Below, in pieces: positions 22,795 through 31,840 of a stretch of 64,000 nt of DNA (its first letter is position 1; the number at the start of each line of letters is the position of its first letter). The notes beneath the pieces are model-generated. The model searched no databases, was not told where the DNA came from, and saw nothing but the letters and a program-made list of their open reading frames with translations. The position numbers were made by a program, and so were the translations under genes. Source of the DNA: Cyprinodon diabolis (lineage: Eukaryota > Chordata > Actinopteri > Cyprinodontiformes > Cyprinodontidae); assembly GCA_030533445.1 (NCBI GenBank), contig CM060065.1:19082474-19146473 (forward strand), in the 5' to 3' direction.

Positions 22795-24610
22795 GTGGAA
22801 ATTGCCCCATTTAAGACAAAAAATGCTGCACATACACAGATGTGTCCTTGGATCAATGAACGTATTCTGGAGTTTAGAACGCTGTGCCGCAGAACCGAAC
22901 GCCTGTGGAAGTCCACAAGACTTGAGGTCCACAGACTTTATCTTAAAGACCTCATTTTTTCTTTGAACGAAATGCTAAAAGAAGCAAGATCTAAGTGTTT
23001 TCAGCATTTGATTGCGTCTAATAAAGGAAACCCGAAGGTGTTGTTTGACACTATAAACTCCCTTGTGTCCCATGCTAGTCCTGCAACCTCTGTGCTTTGC
23101 CAAGCAGATAGCAACTACTTCCTTTTACTTTTTTACTGAAAAGGTCAGAAACATCAAGACTAAAATCCCACCTTCTTCTTACTGTCCCTCAGCTAGTGTT
23201 GCATTGCCCTCACAAGCATTGTCTTCATTTAATTCAGTGTCCCTGGCAGACATTGCAGAATTATCTGCTAAAATGACCCCCACCGCTAATTTGTTTGATG
23301 TCTTCCCCTCCAAGCTTTTTGGAAATGTCTTTTACTCACTCGGACCATGGGTCACCAGACTGTTTAATATGTCCTTGTCTTCTGGTGTGTTCCCCAGCTC
23401 CTTTAAACATGCCATAATAGAGCCAAGACTTAAGAAGCCCAGTCTGGACTAGTCAGAACTTAAGAATTTTCGGCCAATACCTAAGCTCCCTTTTTTAAGT
23501 AAAATGCTGGAAAAAGTGGTAGCTAACCAACTGACATCCTTCCTTCAGACCCATAACATCTACGACAAGTTTCAGTCAGGGTTCTGGAAACACCACTCTA
23601 CTGAAACAGCCATGCTGAAAGTGTCTAGTGATATCATGATGTCTGCAGACTCTGGAAGCTGTACGGTACTGGTCCTGTTAGACCTGTCTGCAGCCTTTGA
23701 TACGGTCGACCACTCCATCATGATAAACCGGCTGCGGGATTGGGTGGGAATGACAGGTCCAGTTTTGGAGTGGTTTACTTCCTACTTAGCTGGTAGGAGC
23801 TTCAGTGTGGCAGTCAATGATATGATGTCTGAGCGGGGAGATCTCCAGTATGGTGTTCCACAGGGCTCAGTCCTGGGACCACTTCTCTTCTTACTTTATC
23901 TCCTCCCTCTTGGCCAGATTATCCAGCAGCACAGTGATGTGGCATATCATCTTTTTGCTGACGACATACAGCTGTACTGCTCCTTTAAAACCTCAGAGGT
24001 CCACAAACTACACTCTCTGATGAACTGTCTGTCCCAGATTCAGCAGTGGTTAAACAACTATCTCGCACTGAATACTGATAAGACTGAGACACTCATTATT
24101 GCTCCTGACAGTTCCATCCCCGACATTAAACAGCACCTGGGTGATCTATGTTCCTCAGCCAAAATCAGTCTACGCAATCTTGGAGTGATTTTCGATGAGG
24201 GGATGTCCCTTGCGCTACACTCAAAACAACTGATCAGGAACTGTTACTTCCATCTGCGCAATATCTCCAAGGTAAGGAAAATCATCTCACACGATGATTT
24301 GGAGAGAATCATCCATGCTTTCGTTTCTTCAAGACTGGATTACTATAACAGCCTGTTTACCTGTCTGAGCAAGAAGGAGCTGGGTCGCCTACATCTTGTC
24401 CAGAACTCTGCTGCAAGACTCCTGACCCGCACAAATAGGACAGCCCATGTTAATCCTCTCCTGAAGTCCCTACATTGGCTTCCTGTTGCCTCCAGGATAA
24501 ATTTTTAAATCCTGGTCCTTACCTTCAGGGCCCTTCATGGACAGGCACCTGGCTACATGACAGGTCTGATCCAGCCTGAAGTCCCGAAAGAGGGTCAAAA
24601 GACACTGAGT
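22795..24610 (+). pseudogene. 5'- and 3'-truncated L2/CR1-like LINE ORF2 relic
   Basis: Reverse transcriptase of a non-LTR retrotransposon, which would copy its RNA at nicked chromosomal DNA. A 114-codon piece (22795-23139) is the region between endonuclease and RT (CPWINERILEFRTLCRRTER). A second frame (23063-23452) continues with KMTPTANLFDVFPSKLF. The main 334-codon piece (23504-24508) holds RT motifs: LDLSAAFDTVDHSIM (catalytic Asp), GVPQGSVLGPLLF, FADDIQLY (catalytic pair) and LNTDKTETLII. It ends in the thumb/C-terminal region (HWLPVASRI) at a stop where the family normally continues. Two frame breaks (about 23130 and 23460) and loss of the endonuclease show it is dead. The homologous text runs on to about 24590 without a normal 3' tail. 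Confidence 0.88.
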
Positions 24611-24870
24611 CCAAACTGACGACTCTGATGGCTCAAATTAGCATCCCTTGTTCAATTGTAAATATGGCCATTGCCTGAGGAATCAGCAGGGGAGGATGAG
24701 AGCCAAACTCACAAAAGCATTCCACACCTGTACCGTCAGGCCAGAAGGTAGGAGTATGAATATTCCATGTTAGGGGTGGGTGCGATCTATGATGGAGGCA
24801 GCGCTACAGTAGAAACCTAACCAAATTAATGATCCACCTCAAAAACATCTTGCAAAAAGTGTAAGCAAAA
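24611..24870. other. No recognisable feature
   Basis: Short unassigned stretch between the LINE relic and the foldback repeat. Confidence 0.6.
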
Positions 24871-25176
24871 GAGATCTGTACGGGAGAGGATTAGGGCCAC
24901 TGAAAAAAAAAAAAAAGTTAAGAGATTTTTTAAATTTTATTTCAGTATAGTATGGGAAAAAAGTCAGAATTCTGACTTTAATCTCAGAGTTCTGACTTTT
25001 TTCTCACAATTCTGACTTTAATCTCAGAATTCTGACTTTTTAATTGTCAGAATTCAGTAAGAATTCTGAGATTAAAGTCAGAATTCTGACTTTTTTCCCA
25101 TACTAAACTGAAATAAAATTTAAAAAATCAGTTAACTTTTTTTTTTTCCAGTGGCCCTAATCCTCTTCCGTAGATC
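24871..25176. repeat. About 305-bp foldback (long inverted repeat)
   Basis: Two arms of roughly 125-140 bp are near-perfect reverse complements around a short centre near 25035-25060. Outer landmarks are AGATCTGTACGGGAGAGGAT and GGGCCACTG on the left and CAGTGGCCC then ATCCTCTTCCGTAGATCT on the right. Inside, both arms carry TCAGAATTCTGACTTTAATC units in tandem and a TATGGGAAAAAAGTCAG block. It abuts the piggyBac coding remnant on its right. It may be a foldback-type MITE or an inverted duplication; no coding capacity. Confidence 0.85.
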
Positions 25177-25344
25177 TGGGAGATTTTGCACATGCACATT
25201 TGCATGTAATGTCTTCCCATATCTTGGCAAGGACCCCAGTCGTCCCAGCGGGGAGAGACTGTCCGAAACTGTAGTGATGAGGCTGATGGAACCGTTCTTG
25301 GACAAGGGCAGAACTGTAACCACGGACAATTTCTTTACATCACT
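25177..25344 (+). pseudogene. piggyBac transposase, middle fragment (left of insertion)
   Basis: The frame reads a YLGKDPSRPSGERLSE segment, a MRLMEPFLDKGRTVTTDN segment and NFFTSL, which matches the part of piggyBac-type (PGBD-like) transposases around the second catalytic Asp (TDN). These enzymes excise and insert at TTAA sites. The N-terminal portion with the first catalytic Asp is missing: the foldback repeat lies immediately upstream and no coding remains beyond it. The frame is cut at 25345 by a CACTG-ended element and continues at 28697. Read across the two edges with one copy of the ACT target, the codons stay in phase, so this is one gene split by insertion. Confidence 0.85.
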
Positions 25345-25549
25345 CACTGCATGAAAAGTGAGATTTTCGTCCCCGTAAACTCCCGCAGATCTCCCTGATT
25401 TTCGTCAGTTTCCGACAATTTGCAACCCGCGCTTGTCCGCGTTTGTCAGTGCCACAAATTGTCGGAAACGGACTCTGACGTATGTGGAGAGCGATCAGCT
25501 GTACTAATGGCCCTAATTAGCATATGAATGCATTAAATCTGCGCGGCTG

Positions 25550-25727
25550 GCCAGGTCTGGCTTGAATAACCTACTCAGTATTGGCTGAAACCACTATTCT
25601 CAATAAAAGTGAAATCGCTCGTGATTGGCAGCAAAACCACACGTGGCCACGCCAGGCTTTAATTTTCTTAGTGAGTATTGGACGGAACCACTTCTTTTTA
25701 AACAAGTAAAGTCGCTCGTGATTGGTT

Positions 25728-25728
<1 letters not shown>
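25550..25728. repeat. Two-copy tandem duplication, about 90-100 bp unit
   Basis: Unit one contains CTCAGTATTGGCTGAAACCA and AAATCGCTCGTGATTGG. Unit two contains GTGAGTATTGGACGGAACCA and AAGTCGCTCGTGATTGG. It lies sub-terminally in the CACTG-ended element. Confidence 0.75.
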
Positions 25729-25730
<2 letters not shown>

Positions 25731-25796
<66 letters not shown>

Positions 25797-25880
25797 TGTA
25801 TATATATATATTTACATATAAATTTACATATATATATATTTATTCATTCATATATTTATTCATTCATATATTTATTCATT
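25731..25880. repeat. (TA)n plus ATATTTATTCATTC tandem array
   Basis: About 32 TA units are followed by further ATATATTTACATATA stretches. Three copies of a 16-bp CATATATTTATTCATT-like unit end near 25880. Confidence 0.93.
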
Positions 25881-26003
25881 CATATGCTGTGTATTTATGT
25901 TATCCTACACTACTACACAATTATTAGGCTACCATCAAGGACATGAATTAATTTATACAGGAAATGAACATTTGCCAGGAAGCTGTTTATGCAAAGAAAG
26001 AGC

Positions 26004-26009
26004 TTTATT
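26004..26009 (-). promoter_or_regulatory. Polyadenylation signal for the spliced antisense gene
   Basis: TTTATT on the plus strand reads AATAAA on the minus strand, 54 bp downstream of the gene's stop codon. Position and orientation fit the end of this transcript; with the intact splice sites it supports a real transcription unit. Confidence 0.6.
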
Positions 26010-26062
26010 AAAACACACACAACTATATACAACGCGTATACAAACACATGCGTATCTAAAAA

Positions 26063-27151
26063 TTACAAGTCCGTGAACGGTCCGTTTGCTTCCTCGGGGT
26101 TGGAGGTTACTGGCAGCATTCCCTCCGAGGCAGGTCCGATGTGCAGACGCCTACTGTGCGTGGCCCTGTACTTCGGCATCGCTTCTAACCGGGACTGCAG
26201 CTTAACACAGAGTTCAGAGAGATCCGGCCTACGAAATGGCGGCGACCGTACAATCCATCCAGAGACACCGCCGACGACGCCATCTTCTTCGTCGGACATG
26301 AGGTCGACGGTGGCGGACTTCCAGACTTCCACTTCCTCATCTGCTAGCACACTCTGCCTCGCTTTCAGCAGCTGAAAAAAAAAACAATGAATCAGCGCAC
26401 TGCGTATGGACACAACACATCTATCAATGCACCTGAAAACTAGTCACCAAATAAAGTCTTACCCTCTTTCTTCTAGCCCGACTCCGAGCAGATTGCTTGG
26501 CAGCCTCCGCACGCAACGTGTTGGCTGGCTGCGTATATCTGAAGCTCCTGCGTACCGTCTCAAAATACGTCTTACACGCTAGCTGGAAAACAATTAAATG
26601 AGAGTGGTATGAATAAAAAATCAAACGCAAGTCACAGTAACAAGGAAGGAGATAACATTAAAACAAGTCACTTACACACAATGTCATCTTTATCAACATC
26701 GTGCAAATCTGGACTTGCTGATATGGCTCCGAGCAAATAGGAGGTCTGTGAAAACAAAATGTACAGCTATGATCGGTATCTATCCGTATCCATTTCCTTT
26801 TACCGCAGAATGAAAGCATATTCTTTAAATCTTACCCTTGCTCCGGTTCATAGCGCCTGCAATTAGTCTCCGAGTTGTGAAGACGGCGTACTGCTTCCTG
26901 TGAATCACAAAAAATACACTTTAATAAAGCTTGTTCTTTAGGCTAGGCTAGGCTGTTATTAGCCGTAGCTTTAGGCTAGGCTGCTATTAGCCGTAGCTTA
27001 GGCTAGGCTGCTTTTAGCTTAGCAGGCAGTAATCGAACATATATTTACCGCTAGCATCTCTTGTTTGAGTTCGTCTTGTTCGACTGGAGAGTCGCCATCG
27101 CGTCCAAGAGGAGTTTTACCCCGAAATCCCACATACTCTGCTCCAGACCGC
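26063..27151 (-). CDS. Spliced gene of unknown function inside the CACTG element (5 exons)
   Basis: Minus-strand exons with canonical GT/AG borders: A 27151?-27049, B 26897-26836, C 26745-26676, D 26582-26463, E 26371-26063 (stop). Phases agree at every junction I checked (B 62 bp, C 70 bp, D 120 bp). The product joins an acidic start (VEQDELKQEMLA), a Cys-containing middle, a basic, probably nuclear stretch (SARSRARRKR) in D, and an acidic C-terminal domain in E: ADEEVEVWKSATVDLMSDEE, VSGWIVRSPPFRRPDLSEL, then KYRATHSRRLHIGPAS. AATAAA for this strand is at 26009-26004. The first exon lacks a clear ATG, so the start is unresolved. No nuclease triad or zinc finger is seen. I weakly recall similar C-termini in fish proteins labelled C14orf93-like; that needs a search. 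It could be the element's accessory protein or a captured gene. Confidence 0.6.
26935..27022. repeat. About 28-bp tandem repeat, 3 copies, in intron
   Basis: Units of TTAGGCTAGGCTGCTATTAG followed by CCGTAGCT, lying in the intron between exons A and B of the antisense gene. Confidence 0.9.
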
Positions 27152-27216
27152 CTGCACAAAGCAAAGCCTACATCCTCCGCTGTGGCTCCAGACCGCTCCG
27201 CTCTGAGTTTCTTGGA
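27119..27216. repeat. Module shared with the hAT element at 1199-1326
   Basis: CCCCGAAATCCCACATACTC through CAAAGCAAAGCCTACATCCT to GAGTTTCTTGGA resembles the segment downstream of the BED exon near the window start. It overlaps the presumed exon A and its acceptor region (TTTGCTTTGTGCAG on the minus strand). Confidence 0.7.
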
Positions 27217-27431
27217 TTACAATTCATTCATTTTTTTTTTTTTTTATCAAGGCCTTAATTGGCACTAAAATTATTTAAATATGTTTATTGAAGTATTTAT
27301 AATTCTTTATTAAAAAATGCTTATAAAAAGAATTTCGTCAGATATATTATATCGCTATTAATTTGCGTTGAACTGATCATAAAGCCGTATGTTCGGAAAG
27401 GAAGCTCCAGGCGGAGAAAAAGCTAGAGGAT

Positions 27432-27442
27432 ATATATATACG

Positions 27443-27476
<34 letters not shown>
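27432..27476. repeat. (TA)n/(TG)n microsatellite
   Basis: Short TA-rich run, ACGTATATAT, then about 14 TG units, inside the CACTG-ended element. A further short TA tract lies at 27711-27725. Confidence 0.93.
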
Positions 27477-27479
<3 letters not shown>

Positions 27480-28082
27480 ACATACATACAGGAGTCATGG
27501 AACTGTGCTTACAGCTCCTTCATATTTCATGTACACTAATAACTTGTGTACATGGTTCTTGTTGATGGCATTAAAATCATTTCTAATAGCATTAAAATAG
27601 CATTAAATTAGAGTCACTCATTCCTGTATGAACCCTGTGAGCGCTTAATTTAATATGACATATTAAAAAAATCCCACCATCATCCAGCATATGTTCAGTT
27701 TCTGCCCAAATATATATATATATATTTTTGTAGATTTTTGTAACGGGGATAAGGATAATTCAAAACTGCTTTTTTTGAATGAACTTGTTCTCTACTCCCA
27801 AACTCAACATCTCTTTTCATTCCTGTAATAAGAAGTTTCTTTTGAATGGATTTGATTAAAGTTTAAGTCCCTCGGTATAAAATAAATATTTTGATGGAGA
27901 TGAGAAATCTGCTTCCTCGTTGGTGAATAACCAATAGTTTGGATCCAATCATTTAAATAAACGGTGTTAGGTTTTTTTTTAATATATAAGAATTGTGCTA
28001 TAATTTCTAGTCACCGATCTGTTGCTGCTATATTTTAATTTGACGAACCGGAATTTGTCGATGTTCTTTTTCCTGTTTGGTG

Positions 28083-28215
28083 CGATTGCAATTGCGGATC
28101 TTGACCTGGCCGGACCTTATGACCACAGTGTACCAATCTTCTGATGGCTACTTCCAACAGGATAATGCGCCATGTTATAAAGTGAATCATCTTAGACTCA
28201 TTTCTTGAAACTTTT
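28083..28215 (+). pseudogene. Tc1/mariner transposase fragment
   Basis: The plus strand around 28120-28190 reads a VYQSSDGYFQQDNAPCYK-like segment. FQQDNAPCHK is the hallmark of the second catalytic Asp region of one Tc1-like family. Only about 40 residues are recognisable; there are stops on both sides and no terminal repeats nearby. It is debris inside the CACTG-ended element, captured by or inserted into it. The longer minus-strand frame over it (28035-28280) is a shadow. Confidence 0.65.
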
Positions 28216-28696
28216 TCACTTAAGTAATTGTGAATTGAGCATATTGACAGACAACATTTTATTTTTTCTCTTAAATGCAAATTTTACTGCTCTAAATGTA
28301 TTGCTCTGTCAGTTAAAGATCTGTTTTGGTCTCTATACTTTAATTAAATAAATCAATTCAAGCTAAAATGTAAGAGTCTATACTGAGCCTGATCTCTTTG
28401 TATCAGAGATTTTCTTACCTTTTAGAAAAATGTCACTTGGGGTTAAACTCCCCCTGCAACCCTGATTTGCATTTGTATAGCTCACAGTATTTTCATTTAC
28501 ATGTTAAAGCCTCCCCTAGAATTCCATGGGGGTTAGGCATGGGGGGAACACTGCCTAAGAAAGTCCACCTCAATTTCTGACAATTTACGGGAGTTTTCGG
28601 CGAAGCCTGCAAATTGCCGTAAACTGCCGCTAACCTGAAGTTCCACGACAATCTACAGTGCCGCATATTGACGAAAATCCCACTTTTCATGCAGTG

Positions 28697-29243
28697 ACTG
28701 TCACTTGCACAACGACTGCTTAGCCAGAAAACCACTATCCTCGGCACAGTCAACAAGAGACGCCAGGAAATTCCTCAATCCGCTAGACAGATGGATCACA
28801 CTGAATTCACCACTCAGGTGTTTTCAACCACTGGTGCCACGCTGTATGCGCCCAAACGGAAGAAGGCCGTTTACGTTCTCAGCAGCCTGCACAGCGTGGT
28901 TGAGACTGAGGATACCACCAGAAGAAAGCCAAACACGGTCACACAATGCAACAAAACAATGTGCGGTGTGGAGGTGATAGACCAATTGGTGCGGGAGTAC
29001 AGCGTGCATGCAGGAACACGGAGATGGCCAGTTGCCGTGTTCTACAACATGATTGACATGGCAGCACAGAATGCACATGTGCTTTATCAGGCATGCATTG
29101 GGGTGCAGGAGAGACGGGTGGACTTCCTGGTTGAGCTTGCAAAAGAGTTGGGTAAATCAACAACCGGCAACAACCTTTCACACCCAGCTCAGGCAAAAGG
29201 TGTCAGGTCAACCATTGATGCAGGAACAATTGTGCAACTGTGA
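28697..29243 (+). pseudogene. piggyBac transposase, C-terminal fragment (right of insertion)
   Basis: Continues the frame interrupted at 25344: LAQRLLSQKTTILGTVNK, then KKAVYVLSSLHSVVE, KPNTVTQCNKTMCGVEVIDQ, and SVHAGTRRWPVAVFYNM, then a C-terminal tail ending TIVQL at the stop 29241-29243. This is the third catalytic region of piggyBac-type transposases (GVDxLDQ in the family). Here the usual Asp is Glu (GVEVIDQ), and a stretch between the KKT region and the strand before YAPKRKKA looks shortened. No cysteine-rich C-terminal zinc domain is visible. The enzyme is non-functional because the gene is split and lacks its N-terminus. Confidence 0.85.
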
Positions 29244-29481
29244 GATGTTATTCAAACAAATAACAGTTGTTCTTTTGTATATTTCTCATGCTGGAATTTC
29301 AGTCCTCTCGACTTAGACACAAATACTTCTGGTTATGCTCACAGCTGTACCTGGCCGTAAAATATATCTCCATTTAAAATAATAAAATTAATTCATTGTG
29401 TTTTTTTGCTAAAATAAAACTAAGCTAAATATGATATATATAATCTTTAAATTATAAAAAACAATATACTGAATAGAACTG

Positions 29482-29886
29482 ACCCCTTGCTCACACTGGC
29501 TCCGGTGCGGTTACCGAGCCGACGGAGACCGCAACTCCCGCACACCCCCTCTCACACCGCCCTTTTGACTACGGTGCGGTGCGGCTCTGCGGCTCCGGTA
29601 ACAGGTCCGGAGATTTAACAGAAGTTCACTTGAGTTCACATAACTTCACGCGATAACACGGCCCAAATAAGGATATTTGCGAGAGCTTGTTGCGGAGGGC
29701 TCCGGCACGCCGCAAGGATAGCTTTCTTGCTGAATTTTCTGCAGCGCCGGAGTGTCTCGGTAACCACAGCCGGACAGCTCAGCAGCCGGTGAGAGAGGTT
29801 TACGTCTTTTTAATGACTTGGAATCACTGCGGCGCCGCACCCACCGCACCGCAACGGTAAGACCGGAGTCGGTGTGAGCCAGGGGT
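29482..29886. mobile_element. GC-rich MITE with inverted ends
   Basis: The left end ACCCCTTGCTCACACTGGCT and the reverse-complemented right end ACCCCTGGCTCACACCGACT form a TIR of about 25 bp (continuing CCGGT). The interior is GC-rich compared with its surroundings and full of CCGCACC/GGTGCGG motifs in both directions. No coding capacity is credible. The target duplication is unclear, so superfamily (hAT or PIF/Harbinger most likely) is not assigned. Confidence 0.7.
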
Positions 29887-30087
29887 AACTCCCAACCAAC
29901 TAGACAGTTAGTAGGGAGTTAAGCTTTCCTTCTTCCTTTGGTGCACCAGTAATGGCCTTATTTATAGAACAAAAGCGCCTGTTCACACCTGCCTATAGGA
30001 TGTTAATTAAAATCCTTCAGGTCAGTCGACCTGTCTCTGGTTTCCGAAGGTGTTAAATGACCCTACTCTGGTAATTCTAGTGTTAAA
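29887..30087. other. No recognisable feature
   Basis: Short unassigned stretch between the MITE and the LINE tail. Confidence 0.5.
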
Positions 30088-30356
30088 GCGGTGGCACCCC
30101 GTCTCTGGAATGAACTTCCCCTGTCCCTGCGCTCTCTGGACTCAGTGGATATCTTTAAAAAGCAGCTAAAAACCCACCTGTTTTCACAAGCCTTCCAAAG
30201 CACATAGCTTATTGTTTTATTCACTTACTTATTTTAGCTTTTACTGCATTTTATCTGTTTTTACTTGTGTTGTTTATATGTTATCATGTGAAGCACTTTG
30301 TGACTTTTTCTGTGAAAAGTGCTATACAAATAAAGTTTACTTACTTACTTACTTGA
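30088..30356 (+). pseudogene. L2-type LINE 3' end (ORF2 C-terminus plus tail)
   Basis: A 39-residue frame (30088-30207) reads the C-terminus of an L2/CR1-like ORF2: APRLWNELPLSLRSLDSV, FKKQLKTHLFSQAF, then a stop. It is followed by the typical short 3' UTR: AAGCACTTTGTGACTTTTTC, GAAAAGTGCTATACAAATAA, and a terminal (TTAC)n run at 30341-30356. This is a severely 5'-truncated insertion. It covers the part missing from the relic at 22795-24610 but is a separate copy. Confidence 0.88.
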
Positions 30357-30659
30357 GTTTGTGTGACCACCACAAATTCTTACAGTAGTTCAAAAGTTTG
30401 TTTGGATTGCTGCAAACTTTCACACTTTGATTTTAATTAATTCCATATTTATGTAAAAGTCCAGATGTGTTATAATCTGTTACTTTAAACAGAATTTAAC
30501 ATCCATGTTATAGATTGACTTTTTAAATAAAAAATTATAAAGAAAAAAATGGAAAATTTTTAATTTAAAATTTTAAATTTTAAAATCTAAAGTGTTATTT
30601 GAAGTAGAGATCAACAGTTGTTTAGTTTGGTATATAGGCAATTTCTTGATTCACATATT

Positions 30660-30835
30660 TTATTAACACTTGAACACCTTAAGGGCTTTACACTGCCCTG
30701 CAAAGCTTTTAAACCTGGGTTTGAAGAGAGACAAAGCCATTCTTAAGCACATATCAAGGTGCTCATTCGTGGGCCTGGATCGATATTTATTTTTGATTAT
30801 GGTCATGGTGGAGAATCCTGCTTTACAGCAGCAGG
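30660..30835 (-). pseudogene. hAT transposase C-terminal (dimerisation) fragment
   Basis: On the minus strand the frame reads GFSTMTIIKNKYRSRPTNEH, then LDMCLRMALSLFKPRF and SFAGQCK before tandem stops. This matches the hAT C-terminal dimerisation region (xSxMxxIKxxxRSxLxxEHL). Upstream catalytic parts are not recognisable. The fragment is isolated debris. Confidence 0.7.
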
Positions 30836-30839
30836 TAGA

Positions 30840-31612
30840 ACATACTTAAACGTATTCAAAATGTGCAGGGTCACCTTTGAGCACACTGTTTCACTTTTCT
30901 TTCACTAGTTCACTGCAGTTCTTCCAGCAGTCCACACTTTCTCTGCTCTCTTTACTCATTGTCTTCTCCTTCTTTCCTATCGGCCGGCTTGCCACAGGTT
31001 TGTCTGCTGTGTCTAAAAGTGATTTGCAGCAGTGACTCAGACTGATACAGATGATTGGCTAATTTGTATCACATGTAGCCTGGTCCCAGATGCTCCAGAG
31101 GGCTTTACCATGTTAACAGAAGAAGCAGCGCAAGTGAAGTTAGACACTGTTGCCGGACAACATGCAGTAATTTATAAATGTTTTAAATCAGGTTGGGTTT
31201 ATATTAGCCCGCAGGTGGGTCCGGATCTGGACCCTGGTCCGCTAATTCATGGCCTCTAGTCTAAGGTATAAACGGGTACACGGTGTATACCCACTTAATT
31301 TTCAAACAGCATTGCATGAAAATCCACTTCTAAAACCCCCATGATCCGATAATTAAGGAGAATCTCTGATCCAAATTTTCTATTTTTTTCCTAGGACAGT
31401 GAAGCCATCATATGCGCTACTCTGCCTTTAATTGGCTAGTACTCACTGGCTTTACTGATTACATTGGTTACCTCTAGGCATGATGATGAGTAAGTCAATT
31501 GGAGGCAGAGAGGGGCGGTTCCTGCTGAGGTTAGTATTGCTCATATATTGAATAACATTTAAAAGTTTACTTTAAAAGGTTTGCCTTTAGAATTAGCAAA
31601 GAATCTGTAATA
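30840..31612. other. No recognisable feature
   Basis: Unassigned DNA. The 75-codon frame at 31032-31259 has no domain I recognise. Confidence 0.5.
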
Positions 31613-31840
31613 TGAAGCGAGCTAGTCAAACAACACTTTCATTTCCTAATTACAAACGCCCTCGTGAATTAACATTAGCCAGCAGTTCAGCTAATGGTAG
31701 TGATGCTACCCCGTAACAGTTAAGCCTAACATTGATGCCCGCTCAGCCCCCCATCCTCGTCGGAGATGCTGTCAGTGAAGGGGAAGGTTCCTATTCGCCC
31801 TTAGCCAAAGATGTAGGTAAAACTTTGGATAACATCAACT
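31613..31840 (+). pseudogene. Possible N-terminal exon of a hAT (ZMYM-like) transposase
   Basis: From the ATG at 31613 the frame reads MKRASQTTLSFPNYKRPREL, then a Ser-rich stretch and a stop; a SPLAKDVGKTLDN piece follows in a nearby frame. A short basic MKR...FFxKR start followed by Ser-rich sequence is typical of hAT transposases of the ZMYM/TTF type, but the zinc-finger and catalytic regions are absent. Tentative, and unrelated in orientation to the hAT fragment at 30660. Confidence 0.35.

Larger units (their letters stand above)
25345..28696. mobile_element. CACTG-ended (CACTA/EnSpm-like) DNA element inserted in piggyBac gene
   Basis: Left end CACTGCATGAAAAGTGAGAT and right end reverse-complement CACTGCATGAAAAGTGGGAT form a TIR of about 27 bp extending through TTTTCGTC. 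A 3-bp target duplication, ACT, flanks it (25342-25344 and 28697-28699). CACTG termini with a 3-bp duplication fit the CACTA/EnSpm superfamily. Sub-terminal short repeats in both directions (CCGACAATTTG/CAAATTGTCGG on the left, GACAATTTACGGGAG on the right) also fit. The 3352-bp interior holds an antisense spliced gene (26063-27151), microsatellites, tandem duplications and a stray Tc1 transposase fragment. No CACTA transposase core is recognised, so it looks non-autonomous. Confidence 0.8.

Noticed and set aside
30660..31840. One hAT element joining the C-terminal fragment (30660, minus) and the N-terminal candidate (31613, plus)
   Set aside because: The two pieces are on opposite strands in an order that cannot be one gene, and no shared terminal repeats are visible.
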